Assembly: GCA_029641185.1 (NCBI GenBank)
Contig: JAPWGK010000005.1
Location: forward strand, 2,170,001 to 2,234,000
Reading direction: 5' to 3'
Source: Pseudofabraea citricarpa
Taxonomy: Eukaryota; Ascomycota; Leotiomycetes; Helotiales; Dermateaceae
DNA length: 64,000 nt
A program made the position numbers and the translations under genes. The notes beneath the pieces are model-generated. The model was not told the origin of the DNA. It saw nothing but the letters and a program-made list of their open reading frames with translations, and made no database searches. Positions within the stretch are counted from its first letter, which is position 1, and every line of letters begins with the position of its first letter. Shown in pieces: positions 45,799 to 57,413 of this stretch.

Positions 45799-48243
45799 AT
45801 GCCCCATCGCTACAATATGGGAGTAACAGATTTCTTCACATGGCGATCGCAGAACGCGACGTCCAATATGCCCGCGACGGAAGACGACGACTTGGCAGCA
45901 GACGTCGATGAACCCCCAGATTGCCACTACGCCCGACACCCGACCCCCGATTTCCACAAAGCCACCGTACGACCACAGGGCGATCGAACGCAGTCCTTGC
46001 TCACCAAGGCTCTGCACACCGGCCCAGAAGAAGAGATCCTGAAATCAGAGATACATGTCAAGACGGATCTGTTGCGCAGACGATCCTTACTGAGCAACGC
46101 CAGTCTGGCGTCGACAGCCGATCTCACCAGTGACGGAGGTTTCACCAGTCCTGCTCGAACAAGCACACCGAGTCCGCCAATCCCCGCCAGCACCTACAAC
46201 AACTTCACCCCCTTTACTCTTGGTCCAAAGGCTTCCCACCCGATCCCGCCACCCATGGTCAGCTCGGAAAAGGATACGCCCATCCAACATGTGGTTACCG
46301 CCTCGCTGAACCCCGAGCCGCAAGTTGCTGAGGTACCAAAGAAGAGATGTATCACGTTTGCGTGTGGAGCACGGAAACCATCCGAGCAACGCATCGCAAA
46401 GCCGGAGCCAGAGAGGGTGGAGGACGCAGCTGTCGTGACGGAGGAAGCACCTAAGAAGCGATCTATCACGTTTGCTTGCGGTGCAAGGAAGCCATCGGAG
46501 CAACAAGTTATCAAGCCAGCAGAGGTCAAGACGGTTGAGCCTACAGTAGCAGCCAGCGAAGAAGCACCCAAACGCCGCTGCATCAAGTTCGCCTGTCCAG
46601 GACCTCGGCCGTCAGAAAAGGCAAGGCAGGAGGCAGAAGCATCAAAGTCTATTGAACCAGCACGTCGAAGTTCCGGTGCTCGATCGCCCTCATTGACAAG
46701 AAAATCACGCTCCCAACAATCAAATTCACGTTCTCATAGGGATTCAACGGGAACCGTTCGACGAGCATCACAAAGCCCAGTTGCATTCAGAACTTCAAGA
46801 CCCAAGTACATCATCGCCAATGAAGCCGACCTCCAATCTTCTGACGCCACCCGCTTCAACGAGTTTGCCAGTGAAGAAATGCAAGAGGATGATTGGATTC
46901 GAAGAGATGCTGCTGAAGAAGTTTTGAGGATGAAAAAGCTCACTATCAATGATACTCTCCAGAAAGAGAACGCCATTCGCCAGCTCGGTAATGAGGCTGA
47001 AGAGGAGGCATTGGAGGACGAAGAAGATGAGGAAGAGGATGGTTACGACTCGGATGATGAGACAAGGGATGATGATGACGATGATGACGATGACGACCTT
47101 ACCTTTAATGGATCCGATTACTCCGATGAGGATGGCTCAGATGGTAACGAGACGGACAATGAGGCTGGTTTTGCGGATTCTGATGACGAGAGCGATGGTG
47201 AATACCAATTTTGGACCCCAGGAAGAACCGGACCATTGATGCACAATGGTGAGGCCAGCACCTATCGCCCTTCGGCTCACAGAACTGCTTCTACATCTTC
47301 CATTGACTCGCTGGAACATATGAAGCCTTTCAAGGAGGGCAATGATTCAAGACGTGGTAAACCAAGCCGAAGAATCAAGATCCGCCCCGGCACACCAGAT
47401 CTTCCTGACAGCACGGACTTCGTCTGCGGTACCCTCGATGAAGACCGACCTCTCGAAGATGCTTATATTTCATGCATGGCGGCCAGAAAGTCTAATCACC
47501 GATTGATTCCTCAGGACATTGACCCAAGTTTCCCCACTTCTGATCCCGAGGAGGAGGAAGATGAGCATGATATCATTGAGCCTGAAAATGATAGCGAAGA
47601 GCCAGTCTGGCTTCATGGGGAGTTCGAGGACTCTGATACCGGAAGACAGGGCCGTCGCTCGACAACTCATCGATCTCCAATTCTTTCACCCGCCAGAAGA
47701 CTTCGTTCTCCGCCGCCTAAGAGATTGCATTCACCGCCGCCTCCTGCGAAGCGCCGGCTGCACTCTCCGCCACCTCGGAAACTCTTCGGTCATTCGCCAC
47801 GTCGCATGCGATCTCCACCTCCTGCACGCACAATACGATCCCCATTTGCTTCTCCGACCACTCATGCAACCAGTGCTGCAATCACATTCGCAGAGCTCGG
47901 TTCAAGGGCCGGAGTAACCCACACCAAGTCACTTCCCCGTACGCCTAATGCCTTCTGTCGTCAGTATCGAGCTGCCCGTCTCATTGCAGCGAACGGCAAC
48001 GATCCTGATGATGGAAACGATGCCCATGTACGAGGTGCCATTGATATTGTTAAAGGTCTCGAGCAAAAGAGACAGAGACGAAAAGAAAAGTTCTATCAAA
48101 AGCAATGCAACCGAGCCCGTAAAGGCCAACAGCCTGAACGCAAGGCACAGCCTGGCAAAGGTGCAGAGCGAATGAGGGAACTTGGTCTACTCATGGCCGG
48201 AAAACAAGGCCAAGACCAGAACCCTTACATTTTATCTGCCTGA
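45799..48243 (+). CDS. Fungal protein of unknown function, DUF2457-like, with triple internal repeat and acidic tract
   Basis: A single exon of 814 codons. It resembles the fungal DUF2457 group (tentative, from memory of the acidic/conserved core). Three copies of a 20-residue motif around ITFACGARKPSEQ occur near residues 182, 218 and 256, each preceded by a Lys/Arg pair; the third reads IKFACPGPRPSEK. The best conserved-looking segment is about residues 333-410, around YIIANEADLQ and EEMQEDDWIRRDAAEEVLR. It is followed by a Glu/Asp tract including eight or more Asp in a row. Later come repeated SPPP/RRLRSP motifs and a basic C-terminus. The composition suggests a nuclear or nucleolar, chromatin- or RNA-associated protein (inference). 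A second in-frame ATG seven codons in is an alternative start. Confidence 0.8.
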   Translation: MPHRYNMGVTDFFTWRSQNATSNMPATEDDDLAADVDEPPDCHYARHPTPDFHKATVRPQGDRTQSLLTKALHTGPEEEILKSEIHVKTDLLRRRSLLSNASLASTADLTSDGGFTSPARTSTPSPPIPASTYNNFTPFTLGPKASHPIPPPMVSSEKDTPIQHVVTASLNPEPQVAEVPKKRCITFACGARKPSEQRIAKPEPERVEDAAVVTEEAPKKRSITFACGARKPSEQQVIKPAEVKTVEPTVAASEEAPKRRCIKFACPGPRPSEKARQEAEASKSIEPARRSSGARSPSLTRKSRSQQSNSRSHRDSTGTVRRASQSPVAFRTSRPKYIIANEADLQSSDATRFNEFASEEMQEDDWIRRDAAEEVLRMKKLTINDTLQKENAIRQLGNEAEEEALEDEEDEEEDGYDSDDETRDDDDDDDDDDLTFNGSDYSDEDGSDGNETDNEAGFADSDDESDGEYQFWTPGRTGPLMHNGEASTYRPSAHRTASTSSIDSLEHMKPFKEGNDSRRGKPSRRIKIRPGTPDLPDSTDFVCGTLDEDRPLEDAYISCMAARKSNHRLIPQDIDPSFPTSDPEEEEDEHDIIEPENDSEEPVWLHGEFEDSDTGRQGRRSTTHRSPILSPARRLRSPPPKRLHSPPPPAKRRLHSPPPRKLFGHSPRRMRSPPPARTIRSPFASPTTHATSAAITFAELGSRAGVTHTKSLPRTPNAFCRQYRAARLIAANGNDPDDGNDAHVRGAIDIVKGLEQKRQRRKEKFYQKQCNRARKGQQPERKAQPGKGAERMRELGLLMAGKQGQDQNPYILSA

Positions 48244-50058
<1,815 letters not shown>

Positions 50059-50721
50059 ATTTTGGGTGCCGTCGATGTAGGAGGTGATGGTTGGTGAGAG
50101 GTTTATCTGTGAAGAACGAAATGATGGGCAGGAGTTTACACAGGTCGTTTTTCCATGCTACTTTTTGGCGAGGGATGGAGATTTATGAAGTTCCATAATC
50201 TCGCTCCTTGCCCCCTTGTTTGTATCCAGCATAGTTTCGCGATGAAAGACATTTTTTCTCTCTCCATGACGTCCCTCCGTAATGGTGCGCCGGTGTGTTG
50301 GCACTCGCAAGGCTGGATTTCTCGGACATGGATCAGGCCTCTTTCGCTGTCAGCCTCGCGTGCCGCCGTCGTTGATCCAAAGTTGAGCTGCAGTCATGAG
50401 GACCTTCGTCCATTGGTAGTATCAGCTGGATGCTCTTGAAATATTTCATCTCTGCCATTATTTCATAGCACATGCGAGTACTTGGAGCCGCCTCGTTTTG
50501 GAATGTGCTCCGATGCCCAACCGAGGAAGTCTGGGATACGTCATGCGACATCGTAGAGCTTGTCCAGTACCTCAACAAAACAGGTGCCGGAGTCCAAGCA
50601 AGCAACGACATACCACACCTCGACCTCCGTCAGGCCCAACACACACACGCGCGCGCGCGATGCATATCGACGTCCAACCACACCCGCACCCGCGATAAAG
50701 CAACACAGTAAGGTAGCAACC
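50059..50721. other. Intergenic, 0.7 kb
   Basis: Between Sar1 and the patatin-type lipase, same strand. Contains CAC/ACGCG-rich leader sequence near 50640-50660. The frame upstream of 50722 is open but lacks conserved content. Confidence 0.55.
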
Positions 50722-53214
50722 ATGGCAGACCTGAGCCATGCAACCGATGGCCCTTCCCCGCGCTCCGCCGAGGGCTACGATGAATCCCTGCTTCCAGACT
50801 TCCATCGCCAATTCGTCTCTGAGGAGCATCTCTGCGCCTTCGCGACTGCTCTCTCTGCGCCGGATCCCTCGCCCAGCTCTGATGACCTTCTCGGCTCTGG
50901 CTCTGCCTCTGGCGGCTTGACCAGCCCGACGACCACCAGCAGGACGAGCTTGGATTCTCTGAGGGGCAAGATCGGTGGCCTGACGTCTGGAAGTAACGTC
51001 AGCGTGAACGTGAACGGGAGCGCGAATGCGAATGCCAATGCCAATGTCCACGCGAGTTCGAGTACGCAGAGTTTGTTCATCACGGCGCAGAACGATTGGG
51101 CGCCCGTGAACCCGTCGCGAGCGGGCAGGAAGAGCAAGAAAGACCGCAAGGCCGAGAAGAAGAGACGCTCTACGAGACAACCCAGACGCAGCCGAGACGA
51201 GACGAGAGAGGGATACCTGTACACCCTTCTGAAATGGCCGCTGCTGGGTGTGGTGGTGGGGTGGGTTTCGGGCTTGGGGGTTTCGTACCTCGCCATACGG
51301 CTCTACATCTGGATGTACGAGCATTTCATCGCGTGGAGGGGGAAGAGGAATAGGCTGCGCAGGCAGTTGCAGAACACGACGAATTATGGAGACTGGGTCA
51401 CCAAAGCGAAGGAGATGGATACCTTCCTAGGGAACGACCAGTGGAAGGCGGATGATCAGTATGCGTACTACGACCACAAGACGGTTAGACGAGTGCTGGA
51501 TCAGATCCGGAGATGTATCCGGAGCATCGAGACGGCTGAGAAGAATGGAGAAAGTGCCAGTGACAAAGTGGTGGAGGATCTGAAGAGCTTGATTGAAGCT
51601 TGTGTCAAGAGCAATTTTGTCGGGGTTGAGAATGCGAGGTTATACTCGCAGACTTACTACGGGACCAAGAATTTGGTTCAGGATTTTATTGATTATGGTA
51701 AGTGTTTTAGAGTGTTTAGACGATGCTATGCTAATTTGGTCACTAGTTGAAAAGGGTGTATCGATACTCTCGAAATCAAATCAACTGGGTCCAGAAGAGA
51801 AGCGAACCCTCTTCAAACGAATGCATACCAATTTTGGTCGTACAGCACTATGTCTATCGGGCGGTGCATCATTTGCATATTATCATTTTGGTGTCGTCAA
51901 AGCTCTATTAGACGCTAACCTGCTTCCGGAAGTAATAACTGGAACATCTGGTGGTGCTCTTGTGGCAGCGTTGGTAGCTACACGTACTAATGACGAGCTC
52001 AAATCATTGCTTGTTCCTGCTCTCGCGGGCAAGATCACGGCATGTTCTGAGCCTTTTACATCGTGGATCCCAAGATGGTGGAAGACGGGTGCTCGATTTG
52101 ACAGTGTGGATTGGGCTCGAAGATGTAGTTGGTTCACGAGAGGAAGCATGACCTTCCGTGAAGCATACGAGAGGACGGGCAGGATCTTGAATGTTTCCTG
52201 TGTTCCTGCTGATCCAGTATGTACCTTCTTGGATTTTGATGTGCTTTTGCTAACGCTCTGTAGCACTCTCCTACTATTTTAACAAATTACCTCACTAGCC
52301 CGGACTGTGTTATTTGGTCGGCAGTACTTGCATCAGCAGCTGTACCCGGCATCTTAAACCCAGTCGTTTTGATGATGAAGACAAGAGATGGGCAATTGGT
52401 TCCATATTCATTTGGTCATAAGTGGAAAGATGGCAGTCTCCGGACTGATATACCATTGAAGGCACTCAACCTTCACTTTAACGTAAACTTCAGCATTGTC
52501 TCACAAGTCAATCCTCACATCAACCTATTCTTCTTCTCCTCTCGAGGATCCGTAGGTCAACCGGTAACGCACCGACGAGGTCGTGGCTGGCGTGGGGGGT
52601 TCCTCGGCAGCGCCACGGAGCAATATCTCAAACTCGACCTCAACAAGTGGTTAAAAGTCGTCCGGCATCTCGAACTGCTGCCGCGACCACTCGGTCAGGA
52701 CTGGAGCGAGATCTGGCTCCAGCAATTCTCGGGGACCATCACCATCTGGCCGCGGTCGGTCGTGTCGGATTTCTGGCGCATCCTCAGCGATCCAAACCCG
52801 AAGCAGCTGGCGCGCATGCTGCACGTCGGGCAGCAGTCGTGCTTCCCGAAGCTGAAGTTCCTCGCCAACCGCCTGAAGGTCGAGCGCATCATCGAGCGCG
52901 GGAGGAGGGAGACGAGAGTCGGCGTCCGGCGCGGGTCCATCGAGAGCATCATGAGCGAGGATGATCTGAGGAGTCTCCTGAGGGGCGTCGAGAAGGAGGG
53001 CGAGGGCGAGGGCGTCACGGAGGAGAGTGGTATCGAGGGCGAGTCGGATGGTAGCGTCACGGGTGATGAGCTGGAGAATGGGATTGAGAGCGAGCGTGAG
53101 GACGAGCATGAGAATGAGGTGCTCTTTGATCGTGATGAGATTCGTGATGTCAAGAGGGAGCTCGCGATGCGCGAGCTGGATGGGCATGGGTTTGGGGATG
53201 AGAAGGGGAGGTGA
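50722..53214 (+). CDS. Patatin-like phospholipase / triacylglycerol lipase (fungal Tgl-like, membrane-anchored)
   Basis: Three exons, 50722-51697, 51747-52216, 52264-53214, encode 798 aa. After a disordered Ser/Asn-rich N-terminus with a Lys/Arg cluster, one hydrophobic helix (about residues 170-195, LLGVVVGWVSGLGVSYLAI) probably anchors it to the membrane. The patatin domain starts with the oxyanion-loop sequence CLSGGASFAYYHFGVVKAL, has the nucleophile elbow GTSGG (about residue 393) and the partner Asp in WKDGSL (about 537). The region SAVLASAAVPGIL is also conserved. Enzymes of this fungal group act on triacylglycerol or phospholipid and are linked to lipid droplets. The C-terminal ~100 residues are a long acidic Glu/Asp-rich tail. 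GC content rises markedly in the last exon. Confidence 0.92.
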
Positions 53215-54793
53215 GGTGTGAGGTGAGAGGGGTTATAAGGTGGTTTAGGGTTCACGAATCGAAATCAGGTTGCGTTGCATTGCATTGCATTGTATGAGAA
53301 TGGCATGATAGAGGGAGGGAAAGAGAAGGAAATCACTGTATAGAAAATAAGATTCTTGAGGCGTGTACTTTGCGAGTGCGAGACGAGAGAAGAGAAAAAA
53401 AGAAAGAGAGAGAAAGAGAGAAAGGCTTTCTGGGATTTAGGAGGTTTGAGTATCTTTCTTGGCTTCTTTCTTCTCCTTTCTTCTAGTAGTTCGTTCGTGT
53501 TATCCTCCTGGGTGAGCGACTGGGAATAACGAACGAGGCATATAATACGATACTCATCCATCCGGCAACCTAGTCGCTCGCTCGATTTGAGACATGGCCT
53601 CCTCCTCTTCAGACATATCCCACGCCATGCGTGTAGGTAGTTCTAGCAGCAGCACTTCTACTACCTATCCCACACCTCCTCCTCGCTGCTGCAGCCTTTT
53701 GCAGTAGGACTTCGCTCGCTCGCTCGCGATTTGGAAAACGCTGACTCGAGAGCTGGCTTCTCTCCTCACTCGTCATCCTATAGATCTCGAGCTGCTACTT
53801 TACGCATCGAACCTTTTTTCTTTTTTTCTTTTTTCTTTTTTCTTTTTTGTTTTTTGTGGTCTTCTGCCGACTTCCCTTCCTTTCGGCGACGTGATCGGTG
53901 GTACGAGCGTGGAAGAATATTGCATTCATTTAAGAAGAGAAGAGAAGAGAAGAGAAGAGAAGAGAAGAGAAGAGAAGAGAAGAGAAGAGAAAAATTGAAA
54001 GATTCAATGTTGAGAGGGAATGAATGAACACGGATAAAATAAGGGGAGCAGATCAGCCAGCGCTGGAGAGAGACAAACCTCACCCATGTATGTACTTACG
54101 GCGTTGAGATGAGAGAATCGTTTCTCTCATCTTAGCTTGGGGTGGGTTTCTAGCTTGTGTCGTGCAACTAGAACAACAAGAACAACGACAACAACAAGAA
54201 TAACGCCATGTCCTTTGAGCAAAGCAAAGCACGCATTCTCACGAGAGACTCAGCTACGGGAGAAGCGTGAAGGCGGATCAGGAATATCAGATCGAGGAAA
54301 TATCAACATTCCTGCCCTCGCATCATAACAGACAGAAGCCAAGCTCGATCCATCTCGATGGATTTCGATGGTCAAAACTCTAATCGCCCTTCTCCCTCTC
54401 CCCCCAAGTCCAAGTCTAAGTCCAGTCCTCGCTTAAATTCTCTAGCGCCTAACCCCGACCCCACTCGTATCCCGAAAGGGGCTTACTACCACCATACCAT
54501 ACCATAGCTCCCTTAAACCCTAAAAGAGCAGACGTCGCAGAATTCCTCCGAGAGAGAAAGAAAATGCGCATCTTGTTGCACGTCGACACGCTGAGACACG
54601 AGGGGGTTGGGAAAATTTGGAATCTCTGCCGTTGCTCGTGAGGGGCGAAGAGAAGAAAGGCCCCTTTTTCGATAAAGGAAGTTAAGCGAGCTTGGCTGAA
54701 AACGGACGGTTTTCTTTATTTGCGTGCTGGGACTGGGAGTTGTCTCCAAAGGATTGGAGAGTTCTGGATTGTAGAGTTCCTGAAGGAGGGGAT
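53215..54793. other. Intergenic, 1.6 kb, with simple repeats
   Basis: Contains polypyrimidine T/C tracts (about 53815-53856), purine-rich stretches and the pentanucleotide array listed separately. No gene seen. The frame beginning at 54692 runs into the first motif copies but has no recognised domain. Confidence 0.55.
53933..53991. repeat. AGAAG/GAGAA pentanucleotide microsatellite
   Basis: About 11-12 tandem units. Read directly. Confidence 0.95.
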
Positions 54794-57107
54794 TGTCTCA
54801 CTGCTGCGATGTGCAACAGAGAAGCTGTTGGTCTAGGATTCGATGGATCTTGCTCTGATGGGGATGGGGTTTGCGATTTGAGATCCTGGGTTCGCTGGAT
54901 TGAAGGGAACTTTGACTTTTGTTTTTCCTTCCCTCCTCAGTTACGCCGGGACTTCTATCAACCGCCACCGATACTAACAGCGAAAGTCAATTACAATCGC
55001 TTTCCCCTAGGTAGAATCAGTAGTTATTTTCGTTCTGTTGTCAGCCTGCTTCCCGTCGTCGGTCCTTTCTTCTGTCGGTATCACCTCGTAGAGATAATGG
55101 ACGGGATGGGCTATATTGAAAACGTACATCCTCACTGCTTTCCATACCTTCTTCGCAGGTGATTAATCAATCGATGAAGAATGTCTCACTGATGCGATAT
55201 GCAACAGGACAATACTAGAAGCAGATTTGTCCAGGCCTGCATCTGATCTACGCTTAGAGGGCTCATCATTGGAGTTTGACTTCGTTAGACCAGTGCAGAA
55301 GAATGGTGCCATGTTGAAAGCATCTGCTATTTTGATTGTTCCCCACAGTCAAAGAATGCCCTGTGAAGGCTGTCTCACTCGTCCGATGTGCAACAGAAGA
55401 ATAATGCAGCATGGCCCTTTGTAGTTGAAGGGGGTTTATCAGGTACAAGAATGGGACTTTCCTGAAAGCATCTTCATTTCTCTCTCTCCCTTCTAACAAC
55501 ATACCCACTTTGATAGCTGTCTCACTCCTCCGATGTGCAACAGAAGAATAACATAGTATGGCCCTTTGTAGTTAAAGGGGGACTTTCCTGAAAACATCTT
55601 CATTTCTCTCTCTCCCTTATAAAAATAGACCCACTTTGATAGCTGTCTCAGTGATGCGATATGCAACAGCAACTTACTTAGTTCAATTAAATCTCACTAG
55701 GAGCAATATCTATAGCTCCAACAAAGCTCTCATGTAAAATATGCCATGACTAGTTCCTGTTATGGTTTATGTCTCGCAGCTCCGATGTGCAACAGAGGCT
55801 TGTCTAGCTCAATTCATCGTCATCGTCGAGAGTAGTTTCCATAGCTTTAAAAAGATTTATGTAAAATTTCGCAGCTAGATCTTGGTTGTAGTCCGTGTCT
55901 CGCAGCTCCGACATGCAACAAAGTATTAAATTAGAGGCAGCCTTTCTACTTTCAACATTAAACTTCAATAGCACGTGGTAGCTTTCATACCTTCTCTCTA
56001 AGTAACTCGATAGTGTCTTTGTAAGATCCGATGTCTTACACTTACGATATGCAACAAAAGATTGAAGATTTTCCTATTTCTCATGTTCTCGCATCTGACA
56101 AAGCACTTGTTGTCCGTTTTCGGATCAACTCCTCATCCTCAACAAAGGTTTCTACAAATAGTATATACTGGGCATGTCTCACAGACTACGATATGCAACA
56201 AAAGCATCTAGATCGTTTAAATCCGGAATAGAAAAAATGTAGCCAGCTTACATGCTTTCGATAAAGCATCTCTTGCCAACCCCTATGCGGCTCTGTGACT
56301 GCACTACCATCCCATGTCTCACAGCTCCGACGTGCAACAAACACCTTTCCTGCTAACCCTCTAACTGAAAGCACTCGAGATCAGTCAAAGGCGATTCCCA
56401 TAAAGCTAAAGTAGTCATGTTTCACCGACTGCGATATGCAACAGAGACGCATTTAAAGTAGGCACCTTCACATGTCAAGGAGACACGTCTACCCAAACCA
56501 GCAAAGTATGTACAGACTATCAGATTATCAATACCCATGATTCATAACCTCGACGTGCAACAAAGGCCTTTGGTTTCTCTCTCGAGGCGCTCGAGAGATT
56601 GTACTTCCCTGCTAAGAATGAGTAGGTGGGCAATCGCTTGATTGTTCGCATCCATGTCGCACAAGGTCGATATGCAACAAAACTAGAGGGCATGAATTAA
56701 GTTCGATGGTTTCTATACTACAAGTTTCTTTCACCCATGTCTTACATGTACGACGTGCAACGTAAAAGGCACTGCAGTTTTTCTCGTCCGGACTCTAACT
56801 TGAAAGAGACCAGGGCAAGGGTTATCATTTCTTAGCCTCGTGTCTGCAATGCATTAATAAAGCATTCCCATCTATGAGAACAGTAGCATTCTCAAATCTC
56901 TGATATGCTGCAATAGAAGAAGTTTTCCTTCGATGGCGTGACATGAAGATCCATATGGGAAGGTTTAGATCCTACCGAGCTTGAACTTGGCGGAGCTATC
57001 ACACACACTAAATCAAACCCGCCTTCAATCCAGGCACACATAATATGCAGCGGATCTAACTTCCGGGAGAAATCGATAAGTCCTGCAATGTGAGATGTGC
57101 AACAAGA
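54794..57107 (+). repeat. Array of ~16 copies of a 27-bp motif with long divergent spacers
   Basis: Core motif: TGTCTCAC, then five or six variable bases often ending CTC, then CGAYRTGCAACARA. Copies start at about 54794, 55182, 55371, 55518, 55644, 55770, 55896, 56032, 56175, 56315, 56418, 56538, 56655 and 56738, with two weaker ones near 56895 and 57081. All are on the plus strand. Spacing is mostly 83-189 bp, three consecutive intervals being exactly 126 bp, with one gap of 388. Spacers are much less conserved than the motif, though neighbours share blocks (for example around ATGGCCCTTTGTAGTT in two of them). Copies 1-6 mostly end CAACAGA, while copies 7-13 mostly end CAACAAA. Two copies carry a one-base insertion. 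No open frame spans the array. Not a CRISPR locus by unit sizes. It may be a diverged satellite with a constrained binding or processing site. Confidence 0.85.
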
Positions 57108-57413
57108 TACAAATGTGATAATAAGTAAAGTCACATCGTGTATTAGGTAAGGAATGCTTCGAATTGATCTTATGTACTAGAGAAGGTTCAAAGTCTCCAG
57201 CAGCCCTCGCGCCTCCCGTGACCCCTTTCTCCTTTCCACTTTCCTCTTTCACGCATCCTTTTAGTGGAAAGGAAAGGAAAGAAAAGAAAAGGAAAGGCCA
57301 GGGCTTTATTCTAGAGTATACGAGTTTCACTCACTAGACTTCTTGAATAATCCAGCCCTCTACGCTTTCCTTGCTAGAATATTACGCCCTCACAGGAGAA
57401 CCACCCCAAGGTT
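57108..57413. other. Intergenic, 0.3 kb
   Basis: Includes a purine-rich AAAGG repeat near 57270-57296. 3' flank of the hydrolase gene. Confidence 0.6.

Noticed and set aside
50572..51324. 250-codon ORF antisense to the lipase
   Set aside because: A shadow of the coding strand of the patatin gene in a GC-rich region.
54692..55162. 156-codon ORF at the start of the motif array
   Set aside because: No recognised domain. It overlaps the first motif copy and ends before the second. It may be chance, though transcription data could change this.
54794..57107. CRISPR array
   Set aside because: The host is a eukaryote, no cas genes are present, spacers are about 60-160 bp (360 at the largest gap) and vary in length, and the repeat is imperfect. 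Only the look is similar.
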